From: Megalobrama amblycephala
Lineage: Eukaryota > Chordata > Actinopteri > Cypriniformes > Xenocyprididae
Assembly (NCBI RefSeq): GCF_018812025.1
Contig: NC_063061.1
Location: 1,372,001 to 1,436,000, forward strand
Direction: 5' to 3'
DNA: 64,000 nt
Position numbers and translations under genes: made by a program. The notes beneath the pieces are model-generated. The model was not told where the DNA came from. It searched no databases and saw only the letters and a list, made by a program, of their open reading frames with translations. This document shows, piece by piece, positions 11,600 to 22,682 of the stretch; positions within the stretch are counted from its first letter, which is position 1, and every line of letters starts with the position of its first letter.

Positions 11600-12830
11600 A
11601 ATGATTTTTGATGCTGTTCACTTTATTTAAACAATTTATTTTGATTCAAAACCATTGTATCAGGTTTCTGGTTTAAATGTGATTGATTTGTGTTAAATTG
11701 ACTTGAAACGATTACTCTTTGACTTAACTTGATGTTTTCATATTGGAATAACACGTTTCAATCAAGTAACCCAAACCAGCCAACCAGGAGTTAATCAAAC
11801 AGGACTTTTACTTCCCATCATGCTTTGCAAAGGGGCTGAACTGAGAGAGTAAATGTTGAAATAAAGTGTTATTTTAAGCTTTTTTTTTTTTTTTTTTGCA
11901 AGATGAGAAAATGGAGTGACTTGTGCTTGTGTTGGGGACCAGCTAACAAAACTTCTTTTCATTTTAATAATGAAGTGATCGCTATGGTAGTGCTGTTTCC
12001 TAAAAGCATCACAAACTTAAGTTGACTCTAGCTGTATTGGTGGCAATGGATCTTCAAATCAACTTAGGACATCATTATTTGCATTAATCAATTTAAATTT
12101 AACTGAAGCAACAAGATGAAGTTTTGTTAAATTAAAGTGCATTACCACATAATACAAACATTTTCATTCTTCTGACGTATTAAGATGATGTTTAAACTAC
12201 AAATGTATATTGTGTTCATATCAAAATTCAAAGCAATCCAAGTTTACTTAATTTGATTAGATGCATAATGGGTTCTACGATTAAATCGTGTTCATTCAAC
12301 AATAACCCTTGCGTGATTATTTGTCAGTTGTTACATGTGCATGTTCCTGTTTCTTGCTCTGGTTTTGCTCTTCCAGTTGAAATTCCTCCATTTAGATCCA
12401 TGTTTTTGACTGCCATCCTTTGGTTCCCTCATTATACAGATGTGATAAGCCTCTTAAACGGTAACACAAACCTGTTCCTCTTTCCTCTCAGGCCTGCTGC
12501 TTGAAAGTACCTTTTGACCTTCATCACGTAGAACATTTTCATGACACTTTTTACAAAAAGGCATTTTGTACATTTTTATCACAAGCAAATTAATTAAAAT
12601 CAGCCTGTCTCCTCACACACACACACACACACACACTGATGCCATTTGACCAATGATATGACATGACATTTCATTTGTCTAATTAGGTTTACTAAGAGTT
12701 TTTGATTTTATAGTTTTTTATTGTATAGCTCGAAAAGTGCTACATTTCTTTCAAATAAATTAGTCTAATAAAATAAATTAAGTTCAAATCTAATGCAGAG
12801 CCATTTTTACGTGGCTGCAGTAAGTGGTGT
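11600..12830. other. Intergenic AT-rich stretch
   Basis: Contains a poly-T tract (11880-11897) and a (CA)n microsatellite (about 12615-12637). No convincing gene; the longest frames are composition artefacts. Confidence 0.5.
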
Positions 12831-13540
12831 TTTATTTCCTCTACAGTATGAATTTTCTGCAGCGCTCTCACTTCTGGCACTGACTCTTCTCTCATTAGTC
12901 TTTCCGTTGAGAATCCAGGTATATCACCATATATGGTGTAATATCCTCTGTTGAAACATTAACATTAATGTCTCTCTGACTAGGAAGGCCAAAAACTTCT
13001 CGTAAGCATGAGACACAGATTGTGACATTGTGCGCATTGCACTAACACCAAATTTGCTTCAGTTTTGCATACACACCGCTATTTATTCCGCTCATTACTG
13101 ATGCATTATCAGTTCCTAGCCCTGACATCTTGTTGATATCTAGAGAGGACAGGCAAGACTTTAGTGATTCAATGATTCCATCTGCTGTGTAGTTTTCTAG
13201 CTCCACTGCTGCCAAGTTACAGCTAATAATGCAGATTTCAGACAGACTGAAGCAGTGGATCACGATGTCTAGAATTAAATTAGTAGATTAAAAGACTAAA
13301 TGATCCCTCACCAAGGCCTGTGACAAGTTCACTGATCAGTCACAATCACACTTTCAGTGCATTTGGTCTGGTGTGATTTGATGGCAGCAGCATCTTTAAA
13401 ACATGCTTTGCATAAATCTAAGGAACACTGAGTTTCTGCATCAGTGAGATTTCTGTGTGATGTTGATGAGTTCATACGCACCTGCCTCTGATGGGGGAAA
13501 GGCCTGGCACTTGTGATGTGATTGGTTTTCAGCATGTTTA
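12830..13540 (-). pseudogene. hAT-type transposase relic (ZBED/SCAND3-like catalytic region)
   Basis: On the minus strand, 13263-13042 encodes MSGLGTDNASVMSGINSG followed by VYAKLKQ, closely resembling the catalytic-core block of hAT transposases and their ZBED/SCAND3-like derivatives (GTDNASVM motif, from family knowledge). An upstream minus frame (13535-13329) with a C-x2-C...H-x4-C-like cluster could be its N-terminal portion. The frame has stops between these parts and the expected C-terminal dimerisation region is not seen. Non-functional fragment. Confidence 0.55.
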
Positions 13541-13919
13541 TTTAGACTTCTTAGCATTAAGTGTGACTGCAGTATTTCCCAAAAGTGCAGGCTGAAGCCA
13601 GTGTTTTAATGCAGGTTCTTGAAACCAGACATTTCTGAAATGGTATTAACAGAGAGACAGGGAAGAGACAGACATATTGGTAGATGCAATATAAACCAAA
13701 TAAATACATATTATGATCATGTATGATTTGTGTGTGTTCTTCGAGTGAAGGGTTACCTTCACTCGTGCGGTTTTCCCGCAGAACTGGAGTACTGTTAAAC
13801 TGTTGCTGCGGGTTGGTTTTACATATTGCGTAAAATATATTTGACTGAAATGCTTGTGTTGAAATATTTTATAGAATGTACATTTCTTGAAGAAAAGGTA
13901 GTGGCAAAACTCAGTACTC

Positions 13920-14375
13920 GCTTGCTAGGGTGTTTCTAGGCAATTGCTAAGGTGTTCTGGGTGGTTGCTAGGGTGAGGCTAGGGTGTTGCTAAGGAACTT
14001 GGGGTGGTTGCTAAGGTGCTGCTAGGCAATTGCTAAGGTGTTCTGGGTGGTTGCTATGGTAACCTGGGTGGTTGCTAATATGTTGCTAGGTGTTTGCTAA
14101 GGTGCTGCTAGGTGGTTGCTATGGTAACCTGGGTGGTTGCTAGGGTGTTCTGGGCGGTTGTTAGGTGGTTGCTATGGTAACCTGGGTGGTTGCTAGGGTA
14201 TTAATAGGCAGTTGCTAAGATACTTGGGTGGTTGCTAAGATGTTGCTAGGCGGTTGCTATGGTAACCTGAGTGGTTGTTATGGTGTTGCTAGGCTGTTGC
14301 TAAGGTACTTGGGGTGGTTGCTGGGGTGGTTGCTAGGCTGTTCTGGGTGGTTGCTAGGTGGTTGCTATGTTTTTT
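13920..14375. repeat. GGTTGCTAGG minisatellite with X-box-like sites
   Basis: Tandem, irregular units built from GGTTGCTAGGGTGTT, GGTTGCTATGGTAACCTGG and TTGCTAAGGTGCTGC. GTTGCTATGGTAAC occurs four times (14050-14063, 14115-14128, 14168-14181, 14253-14266). Non-coding. Confidence 0.9.
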
Positions 14376-14605
14376 AGGTATGGGAATGGCATATTTTGAG
14401 TAAATCTAAGTTGAAAACCTACATTTTCTCTCAGGCTTACAACTGTTTTTGACTTTTAACATTAAATTTCTTTCTAATTAGTGTTTCTGATTAAAACTCC
14501 CTCTATTATTGCTTTGCGGTCTTTCTTGTTTTTTTAGATATTAATCCTGTTGTACAGCATAATGGCCAACTACTGTTGTTCCTATTGTGTTGTATAAAAA
14601 AATAC

Positions 14606-14606
<1 letters not shown>

Positions 14607-14642
<36 letters not shown>

Positions 14643-14643
14643 T
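14607..14643. repeat. (GATT)n microsatellite
   Basis: About nine tandem GATT units. Confidence 0.9.
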
Positions 14644-14644
14644 T

Positions 14645-15092
14645 GGGATATGTTCATTGAGATACGTTTGGGCTATTTTTGATTCGCCATAGGGCTAGTT
14701 TTGTTACGCAGACCTGGCAACCCTGTTCAAGTGGTATCTGGTATGTTTATAAGAATAATGTGTATTATGGCAAAGGTAGTGTAACCCAGCATCACTTATA
14801 AATCTAAAAATAATATTTTTCTGCCTCATACAGTGGTCAGAATCCACATTGTTCTTCCAGTTGTGATCTCTCTTTTAAGTCATTTTGGGTAAAAGTGTCA
14901 GCTAAATGCGTAAATGGAAATGTATTTCAAACACTTTCTGGTGTCTGAAAGTTTTTTTTTTTTTTTTTGAGCTGAAAAAATTTTTTTTTTAAATATTTTA
15001 AACACTGATGTTTGCTGGTAGTCTGACTCCGTGGTTATAAATAAGAAATGAAAAACGGCACCAAGACTCTTCTGACAGATATGGGTCCAAGT
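14645..15092. other. Unassigned sequence left of the BEL element
   Basis: Poly-T and poly-A tracts near 14950-14990; no gene seen. Ends in CAAGT, the left copy of the BEL target duplication. Confidence 0.5.
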
Positions 15093-15824
15093 TGTAACAG
15101 CCCGGTTGAAATAATAAAGGATTTAGCTCCTCCACTGATGTTGTACTATTTCTTCTCTTTGTTTATTGTTCTTATTAATTCCACAACACCGTCACAACAC
15201 CGTCACAACACCGTAAGAGCTAGAACAGATGAATAAACAATATTGTAATTTGTAAATAATTCACATTCATGTAAATGAAACAAAACAATTGACCATATAG
15301 CAAAAAAAATTACGAAATTAATACTAACATTTATCCTAAACAACATAAAATTACTCATAAATCAAGCAAATACATATAAAACAATAAAAAAGACAAAGTA
15401 CACTATATCTATGTAAGTATAAATATACATGGATACCTTGTTCTCCTTTCCAACCAGGTGCTAAACAATAAAGAAAGATACTACAAAAATAAAACAACAA
15501 ATAGAGACTAGATGCCTAATTTACTTTAAAGTATCCTTAATACTATTATCACGCTCCGTGAATCCGTAACCGCATGGTTCCGTGTCTCCGTCTGTCTGCG
15601 ATCTTCCGTGTATGCGCCTGTTCACTCAAGCGGTCAGTTTTTTCATTTCCGCCAAGCCGCCTTTCAAAGTAAAGGTCTCTAGGCATAATAACTTAAAGCG
15701 GGGAAAATAACATTCCAAAATAAAATAAACCAAACTATTATTAATTAAAATATAGAATTACTATAAATATCAGAATTATGTATTAATCTGCAAAACTAAT
15801 TAAAATAACTGAGGGTTAGTTACA
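15093..15824 (-). repeat. 3' LTR of the BEL/Pao element
   Basis: Begins TGTAACAGCCC and ends GGGTTAGTTACA on the plus strand, giving TG...CA termini on both strands. Contains three tandem copies of an 11-bp CACAACACCGT motif. Adjacent inward (15825-15834) the minus strand reads TTGGTGGGAG, a plausible polypurine tract. Confidence 0.93.
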
Positions 15825-15834
15825 CTCCCACCAA
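15825..15834 (-). other. Candidate polypurine tract
   Basis: Minus-strand TTGGTGGGAG directly abuts the 3' LTR, the expected position for plus-strand priming. The tract is short and interrupted by TT and T. Confidence 0.5.
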
Positions 15835-15990
15835 ATCATGAGGGACTAAATTGTTAAACTTTAATCATGAATGATTTCTCTCCTTTTTTTTAATGAATTA
15901 GCCATTGTTACTTAGCCTAGATTTAAGGAAAACAAAGAACCAAGCATATTCTATTATGAACTGTTTTACTCAAAGGATATGTCAAGGAGT

Positions 15991-18900
15991 TTAAGCTGCT
16001 TCCAGCAACAGGACCAGCTTCTGCACTGGCCGCTCAACTATTGATGGCTTGTGCAGACGTTTACCATCCTTCCCCAGTTTTCTGTCACCAAAACGTATCT
16101 TCACTCTTCTCACCAAACCATCCTTGTCAACGACAGTCTCAATAACTTCTGCCAAACGCCACTCATTCCTGGGCAGATCGTCTGCCTTCTCCAGAACTAT
16201 ATCCCCAACTTGCATGTTCCTTCTTGGTGTAAGCCAGCATTGTCTTGTTGCAATGTTAGACACATATTCCTTCTGCCAACGGCCCCAAAATTGCTCAGCT
16301 AAGTATTGGACATGTCGCCATCTCTTGCGAGCATATATATCTTCTCTGACAAACTTGCCAGGAGGTGGTAAGGCTTGGGTAGTTTTCAGTGTGAGAAGGT
16401 GATTTGGGGTAAGGGGTTCAGGACTTTTAGGATCATTCAGATTGTCTACTGTGAGCGGTCGGCTATTTACAATTGCCATTGCTTCGTAGAAGAAGGTCCG
16501 AAGGGAAGAATCATCAAGCCTTCCAGAAGATAGGGACAGAATGGAATGTAGAACATTTCTCACAGTTCTAATCTGTCTCTCCCAAACTCCTCCTGTGTGA
16601 CTTGAGTGGGGTGCGTTAAAGACAAAGTCACATTGTTTTTCTGCTAAGAATGTTACCAGACGGTTGGTGTCAATCTCTTTCATGGCCTTAGCAAACTCAT
16701 TTTTGGCGCCAATGAAATTACTGCCTTGGTCGCACCTTATTTGACGGACTGATCCTCTGATAGCGATGAAACAACGCAGGCCATTGATAAACGTATCCGT
16801 GGACATGTCATCCAGCATCTCAATATGGATGGCTCTGCAACAGAAACAGGTAAAGAGAAGTCCATACCTCTTGAATGATTTACGACCTTGTCTGGTATTA
16901 AAAGGGCCAAAAACATCCATTCCGCAGTACGTGAATGGAGGAGATGGATCTATACGCTCGGAGGGCAGGTTAGCCATTTTTTGCTCTTCTGTGGGCCTGC
17001 GCAACTTGCGACATCTCACACACTGTCGTACAAAGGAGGCTACAGTCCTATTTACTCCTGTTATCCAAAATCCTCTTGATCTGATCTCATTTATAGTCAA
17101 GCCCTTTCCTTGATGCTCAGTTTTTTCATGACAATCAGCGATCAGAAGTTTTGTAAGATGGTGTTCCTTTGGAATTATCACTGGATGTTTAACTGAGTTA
17201 GAGAGAGAAGCATTGCAAAGTCTTCCTCCCACCTTGAGCAATCCGTCATGGTCGACAAAGGCGTCTAGATTGTATAGCCTGTTGCTGTGTGGGAGTTGCT
17301 TGCCCTTACGGAGTAAGGCTATTTCTTCTGCATACATCTGATTCTGTAAATCCTTAATGATAATGCACTTTGCATTCTCACGTTCTGCCACGGTACTGTG
17401 GTCACTTGATTTGTCCTTCCTGACTCTACGAATTAGACGTGCTACTGCCTGAATGACTTTGGACCATGAGGACAACTTTATGAGACGGTTGGATAAGCAG
17501 GAATACTGTACTGTTTGGGTGTTCAGTGACTGAGCCTTCTTGACCTCTGGATCTCCAATAGGAAGTTGTGTGTTCACATCCACAGGCGGAGGTATTTGCC
17601 TTTCCCACAAGACATTCGGTCCTCTGAACCAGCTGGAAGTAACCAGATCATTAACACTCATACCTCGTGATGCATAGTCGGCTGGATTTTCATCAGAGGA
17701 AATGTATCGCCACTGTTCAGGAGTTGTACTGCGATGAATTCTCTGAACTCGATTTGCAACGAACGTATGGAAGCGGCGAGCTTCGTTGTTTATGTAGCCT
17801 AACACCACTTGAGAGTCAGTCCAGAAATATGCCTCTGCATCTGCAAGGTTCATTTCTTCCTTAAGCATATCATTCACAGCAACTGACACAACCGCAGCAG
17901 TCAACTCTAACCGAGGGATTGTTGTGACCTTAAGTGGGGCTACTCTAGATTTTGCCATGAGCAAAGAACAATGGATGTCACCTTGTTCGTTCTCAAGCCT
18001 AAGGTATGAGCACTGGCCATATCCTCTCGTGCTAGCATCCGAGAAGTGATGAATCTCTCTTGTTGTGATTCTCCCAAACCCAGCAGGCACAATACAACGA
18101 GGCACCTCGATCTTATCTAAGTTAACAAGATCAGCCTTCCACTGCTCCCACCTTGGCTGCAAACCATCAGGTAAAGGATCATCCCAGCCCATGCCATTTC
18201 TGCACATTTCTTGAAGAACAGCCTTTCCTTTGAGCAAGAATGGCGCAAGAAACCCCAAGGGGTCGAATAACGAGGCCACTGTAGACAGTATGCCTCTACG
18301 GGTTGCTGGCTGGTCCTTTAGATTGACACGAAATCTGAAGTTATCCTGTTCCAGATGCCAGTAAATGCCCAAGGCTCTTTCCAAAGGCTGGTCAGTGAGG
18401 GAAAGATTGACAGCTGTAACATCTACAGCACACTCAGAGGGTGGCATGCTCTCCAAAACTGCCCTATCGTTAGACACAAACTTATGCAACCTTAAACCTC
18501 CTAGTGCACAAAGCTGGCGAGCTTCTTGAGCCAACTGGATGGCCTTCTCTGCACTTTCAGTGCTGGAGACTCCATCATCCATGTAGAAATCTCGCATAAT
18601 GAATTGCGAACCAAGGGGGTACAGATGTTCACCTTCTCTCGCAAGATGTTTTAGTCCGTAGTTTGCGCACCCAGGGGACGACGAGGCACCAAACAGATGT
18701 ACTCTCATACGGAATGTTTGAGGCTGTGAGTCGAAATCTCCATTTCTCCACCAAAGAAATCGTAAATAATCTCGATCTGCTTTGTCAACATGGAACTGGT
18801 GGAACATCCTCTCAATATCACACATTAAGGCCACTGGATACTGTCTAAACCGCAAAAGAATGCCAGTCAGGCTGTTCATCAGGTCAGGGCCTGTAAGAAG

Positions 18901-21900
18901 ATGATCGTTCAAGCTGGTTCCCTTGTATCTGGCAGAGCAGTCGAAAACCACTCGCAGTTTACCTGGCTTCTTTGAGTGATATACTCCATGATGAGGGATG
19001 TACCATTTTTCTCCCTTCCTTCCTTCATCAATGACTCTTTCAGCTTCACCGTTCCCTATTACTTCTTCCATGAACTTCACGTAATGCTCTCTGTACTCCT
19101 GGTCCTTCATTAATTTACTCTTTAGATGTTGAAGTCTTATGACAGCAAGAGGCTCATTATCTGGAAGACAGGGTCTTTTCTTGAATGGAAGGGGCATTTC
19201 CAAGTGGCTGTCCTTGTTCATTCTGATTTTTTCTTCCAGTTTATTCAAGAACATAATGTCCTCTTGAGACACCACTCTTGTGTTTTCTTCAGTACTCTTG
19301 AAATCTGACTCCAGCACTTTGATCACATCAGCTGGCGTTACAGAAGGAATTTCCTTAATTGATACTCTGTGACATATGCTTACACTTTGTGTCTCATGAT
19401 GTGTCGAGGAAGGGCCCACAATGCTCCATCCGAGATCTGTGCGAACAGCATATGGCTCGTTGTCTGCTCCAAGAATCACTTCTCTGGGCGCTAAAGCTCT
19501 AGAACAATTATATCCTATTAATAGACCAACCTCACAATCTTGAAGTGGGGGAATTATGTCTGTTAAAGGAGCAAGATGTTTCCAACACCTGGCAGTCTCA
19601 CTTGTAGGGATGTGTGCGCGGTCCACAGGGATACATTCCTTAGTGTATGCAGGGGGTAGCTCTAGAACTATTGGGGAATTGAAGCCTCTGACTCTAAGAC
19701 CAGAAACTCGTTCACTAGATATCAATGAATCCTTCCCAATCATAGTAGTGAGCTTAAGTGTCACTGGGCATGAATCAACCTTTAGACCTTGACTTACTGC
19801 ATATTCAATGAAGACAGTGTCACTTTGTGTGTCTAACAGAGCATAGACAAGTTTCTCAGAAACTGGGTCATTTTGTGAGGACAACCACACTGGCACGATC
19901 ATTGAGGTGTTAACAGATGTGCATCCAGATTCTACACTTAAAGATGCTGTCACGACCCTCTCATGAGCATTCTCTGGGCTTTGAACAGAGGAGGACTTCA
20001 CCTTTCTAATGAAGCTGTCATCATGTAAGCAGGTAGGATGTCTTCCCTTGCAGGTATCACAGCTATGTCTGGAACGACAGTCTCTGGCACTGTGACCGAG
20101 CTTTAAACATCCGTAGCACAGCTTAGTATCCTTTATAAACTTTCTCCGTTCTTCAAGAGACTTTGCAAAGAACTTAGAACAATTATGAATTTGATGTTCA
20201 CTGCTTTGACAGAACAGACATGGTTTAGAGACTTTACTAGTGGGCTTCGGATTATCATGCTGTGTGACTAACTTTGTGTGGAAGACATTGGCTTTGTTCT
20301 TACCAACCTTGAGGTTATGTTTCTCCTTATTAGCTTCAGAAGCATGAAGAGCATAGAAGGAAGTGACTGGATTGCAGGCTACCTCGGCCTCAACTGACAT
20401 GAAGTTAGCAAAATCGCAGAAAGTTGGGAAATCTTGAGTCTCACTCAGCATTTGCGTAGCTTGACGATTCCAACGGGCAGCCGCCCAGTCAGGAAGTTTG
20501 TTTACAAGTTTCCTATTTTCCTCGCAGTCATTCAGTATTTCCAGTCCCTTAACATGAGGTATAGCGTCTTTACATGCATTCAGGAAATCTGAGAAATTTC
20601 GGAGTCCTTCAGCGTCCTTGGGCTGGATTCTGGGCCAGTTTGCGAGCTTCTCTCTGAATGTTCTTTGTATAATGAATGGCTGTCCATAGCGATCTTGAAG
20701 TCTTTTCCATGCATCGGTGTAAGCTTCTTCATCGTTTCTGTAAAAGATGCCTTCTAGAGTTTTCCGAGCAGAACCAGTGACATACTTCTTCAAGTAGTAT
20801 AACTTATCTGCTGAGGAGATATGTCTTTTGTCAATGAGTGATTGGAATGAAGCTTTCCACTCAATAAAGTGAATGGGGTCACCACTGAAGACTGTAGGCT
20901 CTGGCATAGGAAGCCTGTTCAGAGTTATACTGTCTTGGACAGCCTGCACGAGGTAAGACACATCAGCATTGGGAGGTAGTGATGATGCTTTTTCATTGAG
21001 TGTTGGCTTATTCGAGGATGAATGCACAGGTTCTTGTGTGGGAATGCTTACAGGTCGCTGCAGCCCATCGTTATGGTTAGCAGAGTGAATGGTTTCTTCC
21101 TTGTCATACACTTCTAGTCTTGCTCTTGCTGCTCTTACCTCCTTTACTGCTTGTAGTCTTTCAAACTCACTCTTTTGAGCATCAAGTTCTCTCCTTTGCC
21201 TTTCTTCTAGAAGTTGTATTCTTTCCCTTTGTTCCTTTTCCTCCAGTATCGTTGCATATTCTGCTTCCTTAGCTGCAAGCTCTGCTGCTGCCTCTATTCG
21301 TTTGGCCATCAGGATGGAGTTCAGTGAAGGTTGACTTATGGGCGTACTTGGCTTGGAGCTGACACGTGAGACCGTAGAACCGTAGACAGAGCGAGCATAA
21401 TCTCTATCAAGCAATTCACGAAGACGCTCTCTTACTCTTTCACCGTCGAAGTCCCCATCAACACCTGAAATCCTCTCATAAGCAATCTTAACGATGTCTT
21501 TTGTCACAGCATCGCATGCATCAATTCGCCTTCTTGTATCAGTAGATGGAGTAACATAACTTCGAACTTTCATGTATGCATTCATCACACCGTCTCTTTC
21601 CCTTTCCAATGTGTCTATAAGTGTTGCTAGTTGAGTGTCTGAAATGTCTGTTTTCAGCTGCCCTCTTGCCTTTCGCGCCTCAGCTTTCCATTTTTCATAT
21701 GCCTGCATAAGCTTTCTCTCTGCCTTTTGTGACTCCTCCTTTTGATATGAGAGCATCCTTTCTGTTGGAATTCGTTCACGGACAGAACGACGTACTTCAT
21801 CTGTCTTTACAACTTCAGATTCATCTTCTATCTCATCATCTGTATCTTTGTTTTGTGCAGTTTTTAATACTTCAGTTTCTCTCACAGGAGTGCACAACTT

Positions 21901-21918
21901 GGATTCCTGGTCTGTCAT
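15991..21918 (-). CDS. BEL/Pao Gag-Pol polyprotein, intact
   Basis: A single 1975-residue frame. Residues 1-340 are charged and coiled-coil-rich. About 340-500 is the retrotransposon Gag region (DUF1759 type). Zinc knuckles CX2CX4HX4C lie at C567-C580 and C601-C614, with a further C/H cluster at 620-632. The aspartic protease (DUF1758/A17 type) has D696-T-Q instead of the usual D-S/T-G. The reverse transcriptase carries D1034 and YMDD at 1112-1115. RNase H acidic residues are D1294, E1338 and D1368. The integrase has an H1597/H1602/C1633/C1636 zinc site and a D1668, D1730, E1780 catalytic triad. A C-terminal DUF5641-type domain occupies about 1865-1965. All key residues for RT, RNase H and integrase are present and there is no internal stop. 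The ATG at 21918 lies only 33 nt inside the 5' LTR. Gag and Pol are fused, as is usual in this superfamily. Confidence 0.96.
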   Translation of the reverse strand: MTDQESKLCTPVRETEVLKTAQNKDTDDEIEDESEVVKTDEVRRSVRERIPTERMLSYQKEESQKAERKLMQAYEKWKAEARKARGQLKTDISDTQLATLIDTLERERDGVMNAYMKVRSYVTPSTDTRRRIDACDAVTKDIVKIAYERISGVDGDFDGERVRERLRELLDRDYARSVYGSTVSRVSSKPSTPISQPSLNSILMAKRIEAAAELAAKEAEYATILEEKEQRERIQLLEERQRRELDAQKSEFERLQAVKEVRAARARLEVYDKEETIHSANHNDGLQRPVSIPTQEPVHSSSNKPTLNEKASSLPPNADVSYLVQAVQDSITLNRLPMPEPTVFSGDPIHFIEWKASFQSLIDKRHISSADKLYYLKKYVTGSARKTLEGIFYRNDEEAYTDAWKRLQDRYGQPFIIQRTFREKLANWPRIQPKDAEGLRNFSDFLNACKDAIPHVKGLEILNDCEENRKLVNKLPDWAAARWNRQATQMLSETQDFPTFCDFANFMSVEAEVACNPVTSFYALHASEANKEKHNLKVGKNKANVFHTKLVTQHDNPKPTSKVSKPCLFCQSSEHQIHNCSKFFAKSLEERRKFIKDTKLCYGCLKLGHSARDCRSRHSCDTCKGRHPTCLHDDSFIRKVKSSSVQSPENAHERVVTASLSVESGCTSVNTSMIVPVWLSSQNDPVSEKLVYALLDTQSDTVFIEYAVSQGLKVDSCPVTLKLTTMIGKDSLISSERVSGLRVRGFNSPIVLELPPAYTKECIPVDRAHIPTSETARCWKHLAPLTDIIPPLQDCEVGLLIGYNCSRALAPREVILGADNEPYAVRTDLGWSIVGPSSTHHETQSVSICHRVSIKEIPSVTPADVIKVLESDFKSTEENTRVVSQEDIMFLNKLEEKIRMNKDSHLEMPLPFKKRPCLPDNEPLAVIRLQHLKSKLMKDQEYREHYVKFMEEVIGNGEAERVIDEGRKGEKWYIPHHGVYHSKKPGKLRVVFDCSARYKGTSLNDHLLTGPDLMNSLTGILLRFRQYPVALMCDIERMFHQFHVDKADRDYLRFLWWRNGDFDSQPQTFRMRVHLFGASSSPGCANYGLKHLAREGEHLYPLGSQFIMRDFYMDDGVSSTESAEKAIQLAQEARQLCALGGLRLHKFVSNDRAVLESMPPSECAVDVTAVNLSLTDQPLERALGIYWHLEQDNFRFRVNLKDQPATRRGILSTVASLFDPLGFLAPFLLKGKAVLQEMCRNGMGWDDPLPDGLQPRWEQWKADLVNLDKIEVPRCIVPAGFGRITTREIHHFSDASTRGYGQCSYLRLENEQGDIHCSLLMAKSRVAPLKVTTIPRLELTAAVVSVAVNDMLKEEMNLADAEAYFWTDSQVVLGYINNEARRFHTFVANRVQRIHRSTTPEQWRYISSDENPADYASRGMSVNDLVTSSWFRGPNVLWERQIPPPVDVNTQLPIGDPEVKKAQSLNTQTVQYSCLSNRLIKLSSWSKVIQAVARLIRRVRKDKSSDHSTVAERENAKCIIIKDLQNQMYAEEIALLRKGKQLPHSNRLYNLDAFVDHDGLLKVGGRLCNASLSNSVKHPVIIPKEHHLTKLLIADCHEKTEHQGKGLTINEIRSRGFWITGVNRTVASFVRQCVRCRKLRRPTEEQKMANLPSERIDPSPPFTYCGMDVFGPFNTRQGRKSFKRYGLLFTCFCCRAIHIEMLDDMSTDTFINGLRCFIAIRGSVRQIRCDQGSNFIGAKNEFAKAMKEIDTNRLVTFLAEKQCDFVFNAPHSSHTGGVWERQIRTVRNVLHSILSLSSGRLDDSSLRTFFYEAMAIVNSRPLTVDNLNDPKSPEPLTPNHLLTLKTTQALPPPGKFVREDIYARKRWRHVQYLAEQFWGRWQKEYVSNIATRQCWLTPRRNMQVGDIVLEKADDLPRNEWRLAEVIETVVDKDGLVRRVKIRFGDRKLGKDGKRLHKPSIVERPVQKLVLLLEAA

Positions 21919-21951
21919 CCTTTACATCAGCAAATGGAATCAAGCTCTTAC
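21919..21951 (-). other. Leader between 5' LTR and Gag start
   Basis: Only 33 nt separate the LTR end from the ATG. The primer-binding site must lie here or overlap coding sequence, yet no TGG (complement of a tRNA CCA end) follows the LTR; the minus strand begins GTAAGAGCTTGATTCC. Confidence 0.6.
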
Positions 21952-22682
21952 TGTAACAGCCCGGTTGAAATAATAAAGGATTTAGCTCCTCCACTGATGT
22001 TGTACTATTTCTTCTCTTTGTTTATTGTTCTTATTAATTCCACAACACCGTCACAACACCGTCACAACACCGTAAGAGCTAGAACAGATGAATAAACAAT
22101 ATTGTAATTTGTAAATAATTCACATTCATGTAAATGAAACAAAACAATTGACCATATAGCAAAAAAATTACGAAATTAATACTAACATTTATCCTAAACA
22201 ACATAAAATTACTCATAAATCAAGCAAATACATATAAAACAATAAAAAAGACAAAGTACACTATATCTATGTAAGTATAAATATACATGGATACCTTGTT
22301 CTCCTTTCCAACCAGGTGCTAAACAATAAAGAAAGATACTACAAAAATAAAACAACAAATAGAGACTAGATGCCTAATTTACTTTAAAGTATCCTTAATA
22401 CTATTATCACGCTCCGTGAATCCGTAACCGCATGGTTCCGTGTCTCCGTCTGTCTGCGATCTTCCGTGTATGCGCCTGTTCACTCAAGCGGTCAGTTTTT
22501 TCATTTCCGCCAAGCCGCCTTTCAAAGTAAAGGTCTCTAGGCATAATAACTTAAAGCGGGGAAAATAACATTCCAAAATAAAATAAACCAAACTATTATT
22601 AATTAAAATATAGAATTACTATAAATATCAGAATTATGTATTAATCTGCAAAACTAATTAAAATAACTGAGGGTTAGTTACA
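21952..22682 (-). repeat. 5' LTR of the BEL/Pao element
   Basis: 731 bp, collinear with the 15093-15824 copy throughout by eye except for one fewer A in a homopolymer near 22161. This copy would drive minus-strand transcription of the Gag-Pol frame. Confidence 0.93.

Noticed and set aside
16049..19792. Plus-strand ORFs within the BEL region
   Set aside because: Shadows of the intact minus-strand Gag-Pol frame.
21919..21951. A standard TGG-starting primer-binding site for the BEL element
   Set aside because: No TGG is present on the element strand in these 33 nt.
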